A DNA stretch of 28,183 bases from an uncultured Blautia sp. (GCF_934371575.1 NZ_CAKRNY010000046.1:1-28183); one strand, 5' to 3'. Shown: positions 1 to 7,955, numbered from the stretch's first letter. The notes: a model not told the origin generated them from the sequence alone. Made by a program: numbers and translations.

Positions 1-69
1 TGTCTCTATTGTATCATGCTTATGTGTATTTTGGATTTCTCATTTTGGCTTGTACTATTTATATTCTAG
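1..69 (+). CDS. 3' end of a membrane protein (partial)
   Basis: The first 22 codons are open in frame 1 and end at TAG 67-69. They encode an almost uninterrupted hydrophobic stretch rich in Leu, Ile, Phe, Cys and Trp, which would fit the last membrane segment of an integral membrane protein starting outside the window. The stop lies 6 bp before the ATG of the next gene, as in an operon. The piece is too short to name a family, and it could be a chance open frame in AT-rich DNA. Confidence 0.3.
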   Translation, partial: CLYCIMLMCILDFSFWLVLFIF

Positions 70-75
70 CATCAT

Positions 76-702
76 ATGAAGTATTTATATTTGCATGGGT
101 TAGGACAAAAACCAGACAGTTGGGATAGAACGATAAAAGAAACTAAAGTATCAGGCAGTAGTATCAGTTTGAGCCTTGCAGAGATGTTAGAAGGAAAAGA
201 TGTAACATATAGGGAGTTGTACTCCGCATTCTCAGAAGAGTGCGACAAAGAGGATAAAGAAATCGTCTTATGCGGACTTTCACTGGGTGCTGTTTTGGCA
301 CTTAATTATGTGATAGACCATCCGGACAAAGTAAAGGCGCTCGTGTTAGTTGCAGCACAATATAAAATGCCTAAAAAATTATTAAAATTTCAGAATATGC
401 TGTTTCGCCTTATGCCAAATTCAATGTTCAAGCAAATTGGTTTCTAAAAAGCAGATGTTATCAGTTTGTGTAGCACAATGGCTGAACTGGATTTCAGAGA
501 TTCTCTACACAATGTGTCTTGTCCGGTATTGATTGTTTGTGGTGAAAAGGACAATGCAAACAAAAAAGCCTCAAAAGAACTTGGCCGTTATTTGAGTAAA
601 TCCTCCTTCCATGAACTTTTGAAAACAGGTCATGAAGTAAACATAGAATCTCCGGAGAAATTAGCAATAGTGTTACAGAGATTTTATGATAATATCAAAT
701 AA
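76..702 (+). pseudogene. alpha/beta hydrolase, interrupted by an in-frame TAA
   Basis: This is a serine alpha/beta-hydrolase fold reading frame of about 208 codons, split by a TAA at 445-447 (codon 124). Both halves are in the same frame. The first half carries the oxyanion motif LYLHGLG near the N-terminus and the nucleophile elbow CGLSLGA with Ser69. The second half carries the acid in CGEKDNANK (Asp159) and the histidine in KTGHEV (His186). The complete Ser-Asp-His triad is therefore still encoded, and only one sense codon has become a stop, in the lid region. No good ribosome binding site precedes ATG 76, and a TTG at 466 could only give the non-catalytic half. AT-rich codon use contrasts with the genes after 930. 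It is most likely a recently inactivated gene; a sequencing error is the alternative. The natural substrate cannot be deduced. Confidence 0.8.
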
Positions 703-709
703 ATTCTGA

Positions 710-898
710 TTTATCAAAACACAGCGTGGTCAAGAAACAAGGCGAAGCCGATACGCCGTAGGGCAGTACTTGACGGAGCGTTCGAAGATCATTAATAGAA
801 AAAATTTTTCCTTAAAAGAATTATCAATTGATGCCTCTATCGTCCAGGCTTATCAGCATAGTGCTAGATCATTAGAATGTTTTTCAAACACGCTCTAA
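710..898 (+). pseudogene. possible transposase remnant
   Basis: An open frame without a credible start runs to TAA 896-898. Its tail (about 821-865) reads LSIDASIVQAYQHSA. This resembles the first DDE-aspartate block of IS5/IS427-type transposases, which typically reads like D-S/G-T-x-V-x-A/V-H-Q-H. The 5' part (729-774) instead holds an inverted repeat, GTCAAG at 729-734 against CTTGAC at 769-774, with an inner GGCG/CGCC pair. That would fit the end of a mobile element. The assignment rests on a short resemblance and is tentative. Confidence 0.28.
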
Positions 899-916
899 GG
901 TTTTGCAAAGAAAAAA

Positions 917-944
917 GAAAAGAGGGGGCATCACCCCTCTTTTC
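917..944 (-). terminator. rho-independent terminator of the ABC exporter operon
   Basis: A perfect 11-bp inverted repeat (917-927 and 934-944, GC-rich core GAGGGG/CCCCTC) has a 6-nt loop and overlaps the stop codon of the last permease gene. On the minus strand it is followed by a run of six T (complement of 911-916). Confidence 0.85.
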
Positions 945-2079
945 TATACCTGGAAACCACCAGGATCAGACACACAAATACGACAGCGAACAACATTTGA
1001 ATGCCCATACTGATCCGTACCTTTCCGAGTAGCTCCGGTGTCAATGTATGATGCCGGCTTAAAATCTCGTTTACCTGTTCATACCAGTATACTGGCAGAA
1101 ACTGTGAGACCTTCAGAACCGATTTATCCATCACATCCATAGGGACGAAAACGCCGCAGAGGAAGCACATGGAAAGAGAAACAAGGTTGGCTACGCCGCT
1201 TAAGATATTGCTGTTTGGAATAAACATTCCGATCAGATAGGAAAGGGACAGTGCAACGATCAGCATAAGCAGTGTATTTACCGTGTAGTAGCCAAAAAGT
1301 GGGGAGCCTAAAAAAGCATTTCCATACATGATGACCACGCCCAGGATACCAAGAAGCCACAGGAAAGCACCAATTACCCCCATGGCCAGCAGTCCTTCCA
1401 GGGACTGGCGTCTCACAGAAATGGCGGAAGCTTCCATTCTTTTTTTTATATCCCCTTTCTTGAAGGCCATAAGAATATATCCCATGGTATAGCAGAGTGC
1501 ACCAAGAAAAAGATAAGGAATATAACGGAAATAATAGATGTAAGGTACCTGATCACTGCTTACAGAGTCAGAAGAAAGTTTGGTAACCGGTTCATGCACC
1601 TCAGCTTTTAAACCTTGAATGGCCTCCTCCTGGGAAAAACCAGCGGCAAGATAAGTACGGAGTGTATTGATATAATTGCTGATCTGCTGGTCCACGTAAT
1701 AGGAACTGTAGGAGCCGGGAACTTTGGTAACTTTCAATGGTTCACCTCCCAAAATGCAAGCTTCGTAAAAATCAGCTGGAATCTGTATAATATATTCCAC
1801 ATTGCGGTAAAAGAGATTTTCCTGAAGAACTTCCGGATTATTTTTCATTGGAATTACATGGTGAATCGTGTTAAGATAATCCACAAATCCCTGAGCCAGA
1901 ACGCTTTGATCTTCATTTACCACTCCAATATCAATGCTGGTATTTGTATAAAGGCTGTCTTCACTTTTTCCTGCGGCCATCTGCATGACCAGAGCTACGG
2001 AAAAGAAAATGCCAAGATATATAATGATCATCCCAATATTCTGGCGTAAAATTTTCATATAGCATTTAAATACTGTCAT
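931..2079 (-). CDS. ABC-2 type exporter permease (LnrN/YfiN-like)
   Basis: This is a 382-residue integral membrane subunit of an ABC-2 exporter. One membrane segment lies near residues 13-35, followed by a large extracytoplasmic domain (about 36-180) and then five hydrophobic segments (about 185-205, 228-255, 262-287, 293-320 and 356-376). This TM1, ectodomain, five-TM plan is that of the ABC2_membrane_3 family, found in drug, lipopeptide and polyene exporters. GGAGGG sits about 7 bases upstream of ATG 2079. The gene overlaps the preceding permease gene by 14 bp, so translation is probably coupled, and it ends the operon ATPase-permease-permease. With the divergent kinase/regulator pair the set matches Bacillus LnrLMN, which pumps out linearmycin-like membrane-active compounds. 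The substrate here is unknown. Confidence 0.85.
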   Translation of the reverse strand: MTVFKCYMKILRQNIGMIIIYLGIFFSVALVMQMAAGKSEDSLYTNTSIDIGVVNEDQSVLAQGFVDYLNTIHHVIPMKNNPEVLQENLFYRNVEYIIQIPADFYEACILGGEPLKVTKVPGSYSSYYVDQQISNYINTLRTYLAAGFSQEEAIQGLKAEVHEPVTKLSSDSVSSDQVPYIYYFRYIPYLFLGALCYTMGYILMAFKKGDIKKRMEASAISVRRQSLEGLLAMGVIGAFLWLLGILGVVIMYGNAFLGSPLFGYYTVNTLLMLIVALSLSYLIGMFIPNSNILSGVANLVSLSMCFLCGVFVPMDVMDKSVLKVSQFLPVYWYEQVNEILSRHHTLTPELLGKVRISMGIQMLFAVVFVCLILVVSRYRKEG

Positions 2080-3190
2080 AACTTTCCCTCCGAATCAGTA
2101 AAAAGGAAGCTGTAACCAGAACCACACTCATAACAGCAAGGGTAATCAGATTACGGTAGTAGCGTTTAAGATCATCATACACATTGATGCAGTAAAAAGC
2201 GTCCGAAATAAGGGCCGCCGGGTTGATTCGGTTGATAAAGGGAGCATTCTTTTCCACAATATCCTTCATAGTATTGTTCATAAGCCCGGACAGGAAACTG
2301 CAGATCATGGAGATACCAAGAATAATACCAATCTTTACCCCTTCTTTCATTTTCCCAAGACTTCCCACAAAAATTCCAATGGAAACGCCGATCAGAGATC
2401 CGAAAAAAGAAATCAGCAGCATTGGCCCGATTTTTCCCTGAAAATCCAGCTTCAAAATATAACGAAGATAGACCAGAAGTACGATCACATCGAAATAGCC
2501 AAGCAAAAAAGAAGCAATCTGTTCGGAAAGGATCAGCTTTAATTTATGGGTTGGTGTTACGCATCGCCTTGCAGCCAGTGCCGTAATATTAGCCTGAAGG
2601 GTGATAGCAGAGCCAAATCCGATAAAGCAGCCATAGAGACAGGTCATTGCAATCAGTGCATAGAAAAACTGTACAGTTCCGTTGATGGTATGACCGCCAA
2701 GGGAAACCTGGGTAATGGTTTCCTGCTGGTTTATCATCTGCTGGATTCCATTCCAAAGACCAGAGGGGTGAGTGCGGGCAATCTGCTGGATGGTATTTTT
2801 TCCTGTTTCGTAGCTGGACAAAACGGACTGGAGAATACTTTGTGGAATCCCATTTGCTGCCACTGTAAGAGTAGGGGCTTTCCCTACATAATAAATTCCG
2901 GAAATCTGTTCATTTTCCAGCTGGGAAAGCGCATCTGCTTCAGACAATTCCAGGGTGGAAATCAGATGATTTCCATTATTTCCTATCTGATTCAGAAACA
3001 TAAGGAATAAGGTATCCGGTTCTTTTTCTTTTACAATTCCAACCTGCACCGTTTCAAAATCCGCATCATCGATATTTCCAAAGGCAAAATAGAACATGGT
3101 TCCAAGAAGGAGTGGAAAAATCAGGGGCCAGAAGGTTGTAGCGAAATTTTTTATCTTCACCAGAAGGTTATATTTGATTAAATGCAGCAT
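2066..3190 (-). CDS. ABC-2 type exporter permease (LnrM/YfiM-like)
   Basis: This 374-residue membrane subunit is paralogous to its downstream neighbour. It has a first membrane segment near residues 17-38, an extracytoplasmic domain to about residue 170, then five further hydrophobic segments. It presumably pairs with the other permease as a heterodimer driven by the ATPase encoded just upstream. I place the start at ATG 3190 because AAGGAGG lies 6 bases upstream. A GTG at 3196 would sit directly against that site and is less likely. The gap to the ATPase gene is 11 bp and the Shine-Dalgarno overlaps the ATPase stop region, so the three genes form one tight operon. Confidence 0.85.
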   Translation of the reverse strand: MLHLIKYNLLVKIKNFATTFWPLIFPLLLGTMFYFAFGNIDDADFETVQVGIVKEKEPDTLFLMFLNQIGNNGNHLISTLELSEADALSQLENEQISGIYYVGKAPTLTVAANGIPQSILQSVLSSYETGKNTIQQIARTHPSGLWNGIQQMINQQETITQVSLGGHTINGTVQFFYALIAMTCLYGCFIGFGSAITLQANITALAARRCVTPTHKLKLILSEQIASFLLGYFDVIVLLVYLRYILKLDFQGKIGPMLLISFFGSLIGVSIGIFVGSLGKMKEGVKIGIILGISMICSFLSGLMNNTMKDIVEKNAPFINRINPAALISDAFYCINVYDDLKRYYRNLITLAVMSVVLVTASFLLIRRESYDSI

Positions 3191-3201
3191 AGTCACCCTC
3201 C

Positions 3202-4143
3202 TTAATCTCGCAGCTGTTTTCCTGTGATTTCCAGAAATACGTCGTTTAAGGTAGGAAGCTCAGAGGAAACCTGTCCAAAAGGGATATCCTGGCTTTGCAG
3301 ATAATTCAGAAGCCGGATCAGATTATGTCGGGCACCTGTACAGCGGACTGTGAGAACCTGTTCTTCGTAATGAAGGTCAAATACATGGGGAAGTGTCCGG
3401 ATGTCTGCAAGATTTTCAGGGGAAAGGGGAACTGCCTCAATGGTGATAGTTTCGCCGGTTTTGATCATTTTTTTCAGTTCGTCTTTGGTTCCGGAAGCAA
3501 TCACATGACCGTGATCCATAATGGCGATTCTGGTACAGATTTGTTCCACTTCTTCCATGTAATGGGAAGTATAAATAATGGTGGAACCCTGTTCATTCAG
3601 CTTCTGGATCCCTTCCAGAATCTTATTCCGGCTTTGGGGATCAACAGCCACAGTTGGCTCATCCATAATGATCAGCCGTGGTTTATGGGCGATTCCGCAG
3701 GCAATGTTCAATCTGCGGAGAAGACCGCCGGAAAGTTTTTTCGGCCGCATTTTTCGATAGTCGTTAAGGTCAGCGAAAGTGATTGCTTCCTCTACCAGCT
3801 CTTTTCGTTTCTTTTTATCCGGGACATAAAGCCCGCAGAAATAGTCAATGTTTTCGTAAACAGTCAATTCGTCGAAAACAGCAACATTCTGCAATACAAT
3901 GCCGATTTGCTGTTTTACCTGGTAATTGTTCGGCCGCATTTCTTCTCCGAAAATACGAATGATTCCTTTGTCGTATTTCAGAAGGGAAAGCATACAATTG
4001 ATAGCTGTGGTTTTTCCGGAACCATTTGGTCCCAGAAGACCAAAAATTTCCCCTTCTGAAATGTTCAGATTCAGATGGTCCAGTGCCACCAGGCTGCCAT
4101 ATCTTTTTACCAGATTTTCTATTTGTACAATATTGGTTGACAT
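3202..4143 (-). CDS. ABC exporter ATP-binding protein (LnrL/YfiL-like)
   Basis: This 313-residue nucleotide-binding subunit powers the two permeases encoded downstream. Visible motifs in order are Walker A GPNGSGKT (residues 38-45), Q-loop Gln85, signature LSGGLLRR (137-144), Walker B LIIMDEP (157-163, Asp161-Glu162) and the H-loop in YTSHYMEE (near 194). The last 80 or so residues follow the DRA/CcmA-type C-terminal extension usual in ABC-2 drug-export ATPases. Start ATG 4143 is preceded by AGGGAGG. It is the first gene of the minus-strand operon and faces the kinase/regulator operon across a 250-bp divergent region with candidate operators, which suggests induction by that two-component system. 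Confidence 0.92.
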   Translation of the reverse strand: MSTNIVQIENLVKRYGSLVALDHLNLNISEGEIFGLLGPNGSGKTTAINCMLSLLKYDKGIIRIFGEEMRPNNYQVKQQIGIVLQNVAVFDELTVYENIDYFCGLYVPDKKKRKELVEEAITFADLNDYRKMRPKKLSGGLLRRLNIACGIAHKPRLIIMDEPTVAVDPQSRNKILEGIQKLNEQGSTIIYTSHYMEEVEQICTRIAIMDHGHVIASGTKDELKKMIKTGETITIEAVPLSPENLADIRTLPHVFDLHYEEQVLTVRCTGARHNLIRLLNYLQSQDIPFGQVSSELPTLNDVFLEITGKQLRD

Positions 4144-4173
4144 GATTTTCCTCCCTGAAAATTCTGATGGTGT

Positions 4174-4179
4174 ATTATA
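4174..4179 (-). promoter_or_regulatory. candidate -10 element of the ABC exporter operon
   Basis: The minus strand reads TATAAT here, about 30 bases before the exporter start codon. No good -35 hexamer stands 16-18 bases upstream (around 4197-4202 the minus strand reads TCCTTT). A missing -35 is typical of activator-dependent promoters, and the dyads at 4217-4249 lie just upstream of that position. This is inferred from spacing alone. Confidence 0.45.
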
Positions 4180-4216
4180 ATTTCAGTATAGAAGAAAAAG
4201 GATAAAATACCTAGTG

Positions 4217-4250
4217 TGAAATGTCATTCCTTTTCTGTGACAAATGTCAT
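4217..4250. promoter_or_regulatory. paired dyads, candidate response-regulator operator
   Basis: There are two related palindromes: TGAAATGTCA (4217-4226) and TGACAAATGTCA (4238-4249, perfect 5-bp arms around AA). Both contain the direct repeat AAATGTCAT (4219-4227 and 4242-4250), 23 bp apart or about two helical turns. They lie between the divergent promoters of the exporter and the kinase/regulator genes. NarL/LuxR-type regulators usually bind such tandem dyads as dimers, so the RR at 5499 is the obvious candidate ligand. Confidence 0.5.
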
Positions 4251-4267
4251 AAAGTGAGGAAAGTTTC

Positions 4268-4297
4268 TTTACAGCGTGTGGCAGGGTATACTATAAT
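4268..4297 (+). promoter_or_regulatory. promoter of the kinase/regulator operon
   Basis: TTTACA (4268-4273), an 18-bp spacer and a perfect TATAAT (4292-4297) form a sigma-A-type promoter about 90 bases before the kinase coding region. Confidence 0.7.
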
Positions 4298-4390
4298 GAA
4301 AAAAGTGTTTCGGGAACTGTTGGTGGATTTGAAAAAAGAAGATTGTCTGTAAACGGTAATTATTTCATGAAAAAGAAAGCAGGTGACAGT

Positions 4391-5461
4391 GTGGGATATT
4401 TCTTGGATTGTGGACTTCTGGTATTCTATGGGTTTCTGTCACTTTTTTTTATGCCGCCGGATACTGGATTTCTGATCGCTTTTTTATGTTGTGTTTGTCT
4501 GATCTGTCTTGGATATGTGCTGAAACGAAAAGGACTGCGGATGATGACTGGCATTTTGTTCGGGCTTTTGGGGTCTGCGGTTCCTGAGATTTTTCTTTTT
4601 TATCCTTGCCTTTTTTATCTGTTTTTTCATGAAAAAATGCCGGGGCTGGCAATGGCCGGCATTGCCCTTTTCCTGTGTCAAATGCCGGTAACCTGGGAAA
4701 ACAGAGGTTTCTTTGCAGCTGCAGGTGTGTTTGGGTTTTTACTGGCGTTTTTAATGGAGAGAAATACAAGAAGGACACAGATTCTGGAGAAAGAGCTTCG
4801 AAGAACCCAGGATGATTCTAAGGAGCGGAATCTTCTTCTTTCCCAGAAAAATAAGGCATTGCAGGAAAAACAGGATTATCAGATTTATAACGCCACCTTA
4901 AAAGAACGAAACCGCATTGCCCGGGAAATCCACGACAATGTGGGGCATGTGCTTTCCAGGTCCATTCTGATGGTGGGGGCGGCCAGGACCATTAACAAGG
5001 AGCCCGGGATGTCAGCTATGCTGGAAAATCTGGAAGATTCCCTGAATCATGCCATGAACAGTATCCGAAGCAGTGTTCATGACCTTCATGATGAGGCTGT
5101 GAACCTGGAAGAAGTGGAAAAAGGGCTTGTGAAGGAGTTTACTTTTTGCCCGGTGGAGATGACATTTGATATGACGCATGAGGTACCAAGGGATGTGAAA
5201 TATTGTTTTATCAGCATTACCAAGGAAGCCTTTGCCAATATTATGAAGCACAGCAATGCCACAAAGGTGCAGCTGATCCTTCGGGAACATCCGGCACTTT
5301 ATCAGTTGTGCGTGGAAGATAACGGAACCGGAGCTTTTTACGATCCGGGGAATTCCGGCATGGGAATTGGAAATATGAAAGAGCGTGTGAAGGCTCTTGG
5401 AGGAACCATGCAGATTTTCGTGGATAAGGGATTTCGTATTTTTATTACAATTCCCAAGTAA
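4391..5461 (+). CDS. sensor histidine kinase, HisKA_3 family (LnrJ/YfiJ-like)
   Basis: This is a membrane-bound kinase of the NarL-partner class, about 356 residues from GTG 4391. Four or more short hydrophobic segments occupy roughly the first 125 residues with almost no extracytoplasmic loop, as in intramembrane-sensing kinases. A charged coiled-coil stretch follows. The dimerisation/phosphoacceptor box is ERNRIAREIHDNVGH with His181. The ATPase domain shows an N-box (KEAFANIMKHSNA, about 278-290), DNGTG (310-314) and GMGIGNMKERV (323-333). GTG 4391 is preceded by AGGTGA at 4381-4386. ATG 4367 and TTG 4343 are in frame but lack a good Shine-Dalgarno and would add 8 or 16 residues. The gene is followed 37 bp later by its response regulator. 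Confidence 0.9.
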   Translation: MGYFLDCGLLVFYGFLSLFFMPPDTGFLIAFLCCVCLICLGYVLKRKGLRMMTGILFGLLGSAVPEIFLFYPCLFYLFFHEKMPGLAMAGIALFLCQMPVTWENRGFFAAAGVFGFLLAFLMERNTRRTQILEKELRRTQDDSKERNLLLSQKNKALQEKQDYQIYNATLKERNRIAREIHDNVGHVLSRSILMVGAARTINKEPGMSAMLENLEDSLNHAMNSIRSSVHDLHDEAVNLEEVEKGLVKEFTFCPVEMTFDMTHEVPRDVKYCFISITKEAFANIMKHSNATKVQLILREHPALYQLCVEDNGTGAFYDPGNSGMGIGNMKERVKALGGTMQIFVDKGFRIFITIPK

Positions 5462-5498
5462 CTGATGTGACTGGAATAAGACAAAAAGAGAGCTGAAA

Positions 5499-6119
5499 AT
5501 GAGAATTATAATTGTAGATGATGACTGCCTGGTAGCAGGAGCTCTGAAAACCATTTTGGAAGTGAATGAGGATGTGGAAGTGCTGGACACCGGTGTGGAT
5601 GGAAAACAGGCTTGCCAGCTTTACGAAAAATATGAGCCGGATGTTCTTCTTATGGATATCCGGATGAAGGAAATGGACGGACTGGAGGCTTCAGAGCATA
5701 TCCTGAAAAGACATCCGAAGGCGAAAATTTTGCTTCTGACAACTTTTTCAGACGACGAATACATTGTAAAAGCCCTGCGTCTTGGAGCAAAGGGCTACCT
5801 TTTGAAGCAGGATTATGGCAGTATTTTGCCGGCGCTGCGGGCAGTTTATTCTGGTCAGACGGTCTTTGGAACGGAGATCGTTTCCAAAATTCCAGATCTG
5901 CTGCAGGGTGAAAAAAAGTTTGACTACAGCAGTTACAATATTAATACGAGAGAATTTGAAATCATTGAGCTGATTGCCAATGGATACAGTAATAGGGAGA
6001 TTGCGGCGGAGCTTTTTCTAAGCGAGGGAACGGTGCGAAATTATCTGAGCACTATTCTGGAGAAGCTGCAGCTTCGGGACCGCACCCAGGTGGCTGTATT
6101 TTATTACCAGCACAGGTAA
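5499..6119 (+). CDS. response regulator, NarL/LuxR family (LnrK/YfiK-like)
   Basis: This is a 206-residue DNA-binding regulator. The receiver domain (about 1-118) shows the acidic pocket Asp7-Asp8-Asp9, the phospho-acceptor Asp53 in LLMDIRM, Thr81-Thr82 and the conserved Lys103. The C-terminal LuxR-type helix-turn-helix (about 147-205) carries NTREFEIIELIANGYSNREIA and the recognition helix region SEGTVRNYLS. It is the cognate partner of the kinase encoded directly upstream. It probably binds the dyads at 4217-4249 to induce the exporter, and perhaps its own operon. This follows from family behaviour and arrangement and is not shown directly. Confidence 0.92.
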   Translation: MRIIIVDDDCLVAGALKTILEVNEDVEVLDTGVDGKQACQLYEKYEPDVLLMDIRMKEMDGLEASEHILKRHPKAKILLLTTFSDDEYIVKALRLGAKGYLLKQDYGSILPALRAVYSGQTVFGTEIVSKIPDLLQGEKKFDYSSYNINTREFEIIELIANGYSNREIAAELFLSEGTVRNYLSTILEKLQLRDRTQVAVFYYQHR

Positions 6120-6178
6120 GACTTGGATGCCTTTTGCCATGGGAAATGCAAAAAAGTACAGACGTAAGCAAAGAAATA

Positions 6179-6187
6179 TGTTATAAT
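6179..6187 (+). promoter_or_regulatory. extended -10 promoter of degV
   Basis: TG at 6179-6180, one base, then a perfect TATAAT at 6182-6187 make an extended -10 element. No convincing -35 is visible. The degV start codon lies 60 bases downstream with a strong AAGGAGG (6232-6238). Confidence 0.6.
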
Positions 6188-6246
6188 GTGGGCGCTTAAT
6201 CAGTTGCTTTATCAGGAAGCGTTAATTAAACAAGGAGGAACTCATT

Positions 6247-7116
6247 ATGAGCGATTATGTGATCATAACAGATACTTCTGCGGATATTCCAGCAGATGTT
6301 TTAGATAAAGGTCAGATTAAACTGATTCCTATGGTGTATCAGTTAAATGGAGAGCAGTGTCCGCACAGAAATCCGGGAAACTGGGACAGTAAGGCTTTTT
6401 ATGATAAACTGCGTGCAGGTGGAACTGGAAGTACATCCCAGATTTCTCCAGCTACATATACAGAATACTTTGAGCCATTTCTGAAAGAAGGTAAAGATAT
6501 TCTTTATATTTCTCTGTCTGGCGGACTGACTTCTACCTGGCAAAGCTCTCATATTGCAGCGACAGATCTGCAGGAGGCGTATCCGGAGCGCAGAATTTTC
6601 TGTATAGATTCTCTTGCTGCAACTGGCGGTCAGGGAATTCTGGTAATTCTGGCAGCTAAGAACCAGGAAAAAGGAATGTCTCTGGAAGAAAATGCAGCAT
6701 GGCTGGAAGAGAATCGTCTGCACATCTGTCACTGGTTTACTGTAGACGATCTGGATTTTCTGAAACGTGGCGGACGTATTTCTCCCACTATTGCATGGAT
6801 CGGTGGGAAACTGAAAATCAAGCCTATCCTTCGGATCGTTGAGGATGGAACTCTGGCAATTCCGGAGAAGGTACGTGGTTCTAAGGCTGCGATGAATACT
6901 ATTGTTTCCAAATATATCAGTTCAGGGATAAATGAGGAGTATCCTTATGTATTTATCTGCCATGGTGATGCCACAGAGCAGGCCCAGAAGGAGAAAGAGG
7001 CCATTCTGGAGGCTGTTCCGCAGGCACAGGTTACAATTATGCCCATGAGTCCGATCATAGGAATTCATACAGGACCTGGTGTGCAGGCAGTGATTTATTT
7101 CGGAAATAATCGTTGA
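6247..7116 (+). CDS. DegV family fatty-acid-binding protein
   Basis: This is a 289-residue cytosolic lipid-binding protein of the DegV/FakB family. Family members hold a fatty acid and can present it to the kinase FakA for acyl-phosphate formation and phospholipid synthesis. Family marks are the N-terminal VIITDTSADIP strand-loop, the pocket motif GSTSQISPATY (about 61-71), the second pocket loop SLSGGLTSTWQS (about 89-100), DDLDFLKRGGRIS, and IGIHTGPG near residue 270. Length is normal for the family. AAGGAGG precedes ATG 6247. The gene is monocistronic, and its stop is only 2 bp from that of the convergent pdaA-like gene. FakB function is inferred, since no FakA gene is in view and many Clostridia carry several DegV paralogues. 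Confidence 0.92.
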   Translation: MSDYVIITDTSADIPADVLDKGQIKLIPMVYQLNGEQCPHRNPGNWDSKAFYDKLRAGGTGSTSQISPATYTEYFEPFLKEGKDILYISLSGGLTSTWQSSHIAATDLQEAYPERRIFCIDSLAATGGQGILVILAAKNQEKGMSLEENAAWLEENRLHICHWFTVDDLDFLKRGGRISPTIAWIGGKLKIKPILRIVEDGTLAIPEKVRGSKAAMNTIVSKYISSGINEEYPYVFICHGDATEQAQKEKEAILEAVPQAQVTIMPMSPIIGIHTGPGVQAVIYFGNNR

Positions 7117-7118
7117 CA

Positions 7119-7955
7119 TCAAAAGTCATTCAGCGTTCCAAATGTATACCCCATCTCTTCCCATCTGGTCAGCAGTTCGTCCAGAATCTGACCGTTGGTG
7201 GAAGAGGTATTATGGAGCAGGACGATAGCACCTGGGTGGATACGTGTAAGAAGCTTCTCGAAGGCTTCCTCTTTGGTTGGCTGTTTATCCTGGTACCAGT
7301 CTACATAGGCAAGACTCCAGAAAAAGGTTTTATATCCCAGCTCTTTTGCCATGGACAGATTGGTTGTACTATAAATTCCCTGAGGCGGCCGGTAGAATTT
7401 TATCATGGATTCACCGGTCGCTTCTTTATACAGATTTTCAACGCCCTCAAGCTGTTTCTTAAAGCTTTCCATTGAGGAAATTCCGGACATATCCGGGTGG
7501 GTGAGGGTATGGTTTCCCACGATATGTCCTTCTTTAACCATTTCTGTTATCAGATCAGGATTGTCTTTTATGAAATTTCCAACTACGAAAAAAGTTGCTT
7601 TTACATTGTGCTTTTTTAACGCATTGAGGATTGGCGTGGTATTGCCATTTTCGTAGCCGCAATCGAAGGTAAGATAAATTATTTTTTCTTGTGTGTCTTT
7701 TGCAAAAAAGGCATTGTAGCGGGCAAGTTCTTCAAGGGGAGCATTTCCTATAGGGCGTTTTCCCTTTTCCTGAAAACTCAGTCCCCAGCTGGTGCTGTTT
7801 GACGAGGTAGTGACTGCATCCGGAGAATAACAGTGATGAATGATTACCCTGGCAGCGGAACCAGCCACAAAGGACAGGACAAAAAGCAGGGGAACTCCGG
7901 CATAGTGGAGGATGCTTTCCTTCAGTCTTTGAAATGAAAATCCGGGAAATTTCAT
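7119..7955 (-). CDS. pdaA: PdaA-type polysaccharide (peptidoglycan) deacetylase
   Basis: This is a 278-residue membrane-anchored NodB-fold deacetylase. An N-terminal membrane segment (about 17-40) is followed by an extracytoplasmic catalytic domain (about 90-278). The sequence follows PdaA, the enzyme that deacetylates muramic acid for muramic delta-lactam formation in the spore cortex: WGLSFQEKGKRP, LTFDCGYENGNT, VGNHTLTHPDMS, RPPQGIYS, FFWSLAYVDW and HPGAIVLLHN. Candidate metal and catalytic residues are Asp98, His149, His153, Arg189 and His248. The second residue of the canonical TFDDG motif is Cys99 here; Bacillus PdaA has Asn there. A spore-cortex role agrees with the SleC-type enzyme encoded at 23338-24612. 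Start ATG 7955 has GAGG about 10 bases upstream. Confidence 0.88.
   Translation of the reverse strand: MKFPGFSFQRLKESILHYAGVPLLFVLSFVAGSAARVIIHHCYSPDAVTTSSNSTSWGLSFQEKGKRPIGNAPLEELARYNAFFAKDTQEKIIYLTFDCGYENGNTTPILNALKKHNVKATFFVVGNFIKDNPDLITEMVKEGHIVGNHTLTHPDMSGISSMESFKKQLEGVENLYKEATGESMIKFYRPPQGIYSTTNLSMAKELGYKTFFWSLAYVDWYQDKQPTKEEAFEKLLTRIHPGAIVLLHNTSSTNGQILDELLTRWEEMGYTFGTLNDF

Noticed and set aside
1615..3010. Plus-strand open frames inside the permease genes
   Set aside because: They lie opposite clear membrane-protein genes, lack ribosome sites and family features, and mirror hydrophobic codons.
6131..6156. Terminator after the response regulator gene
   Set aside because: The CTTTTGC/GCAAAA stem is only 6 bp and has no T-run on the plus strand.
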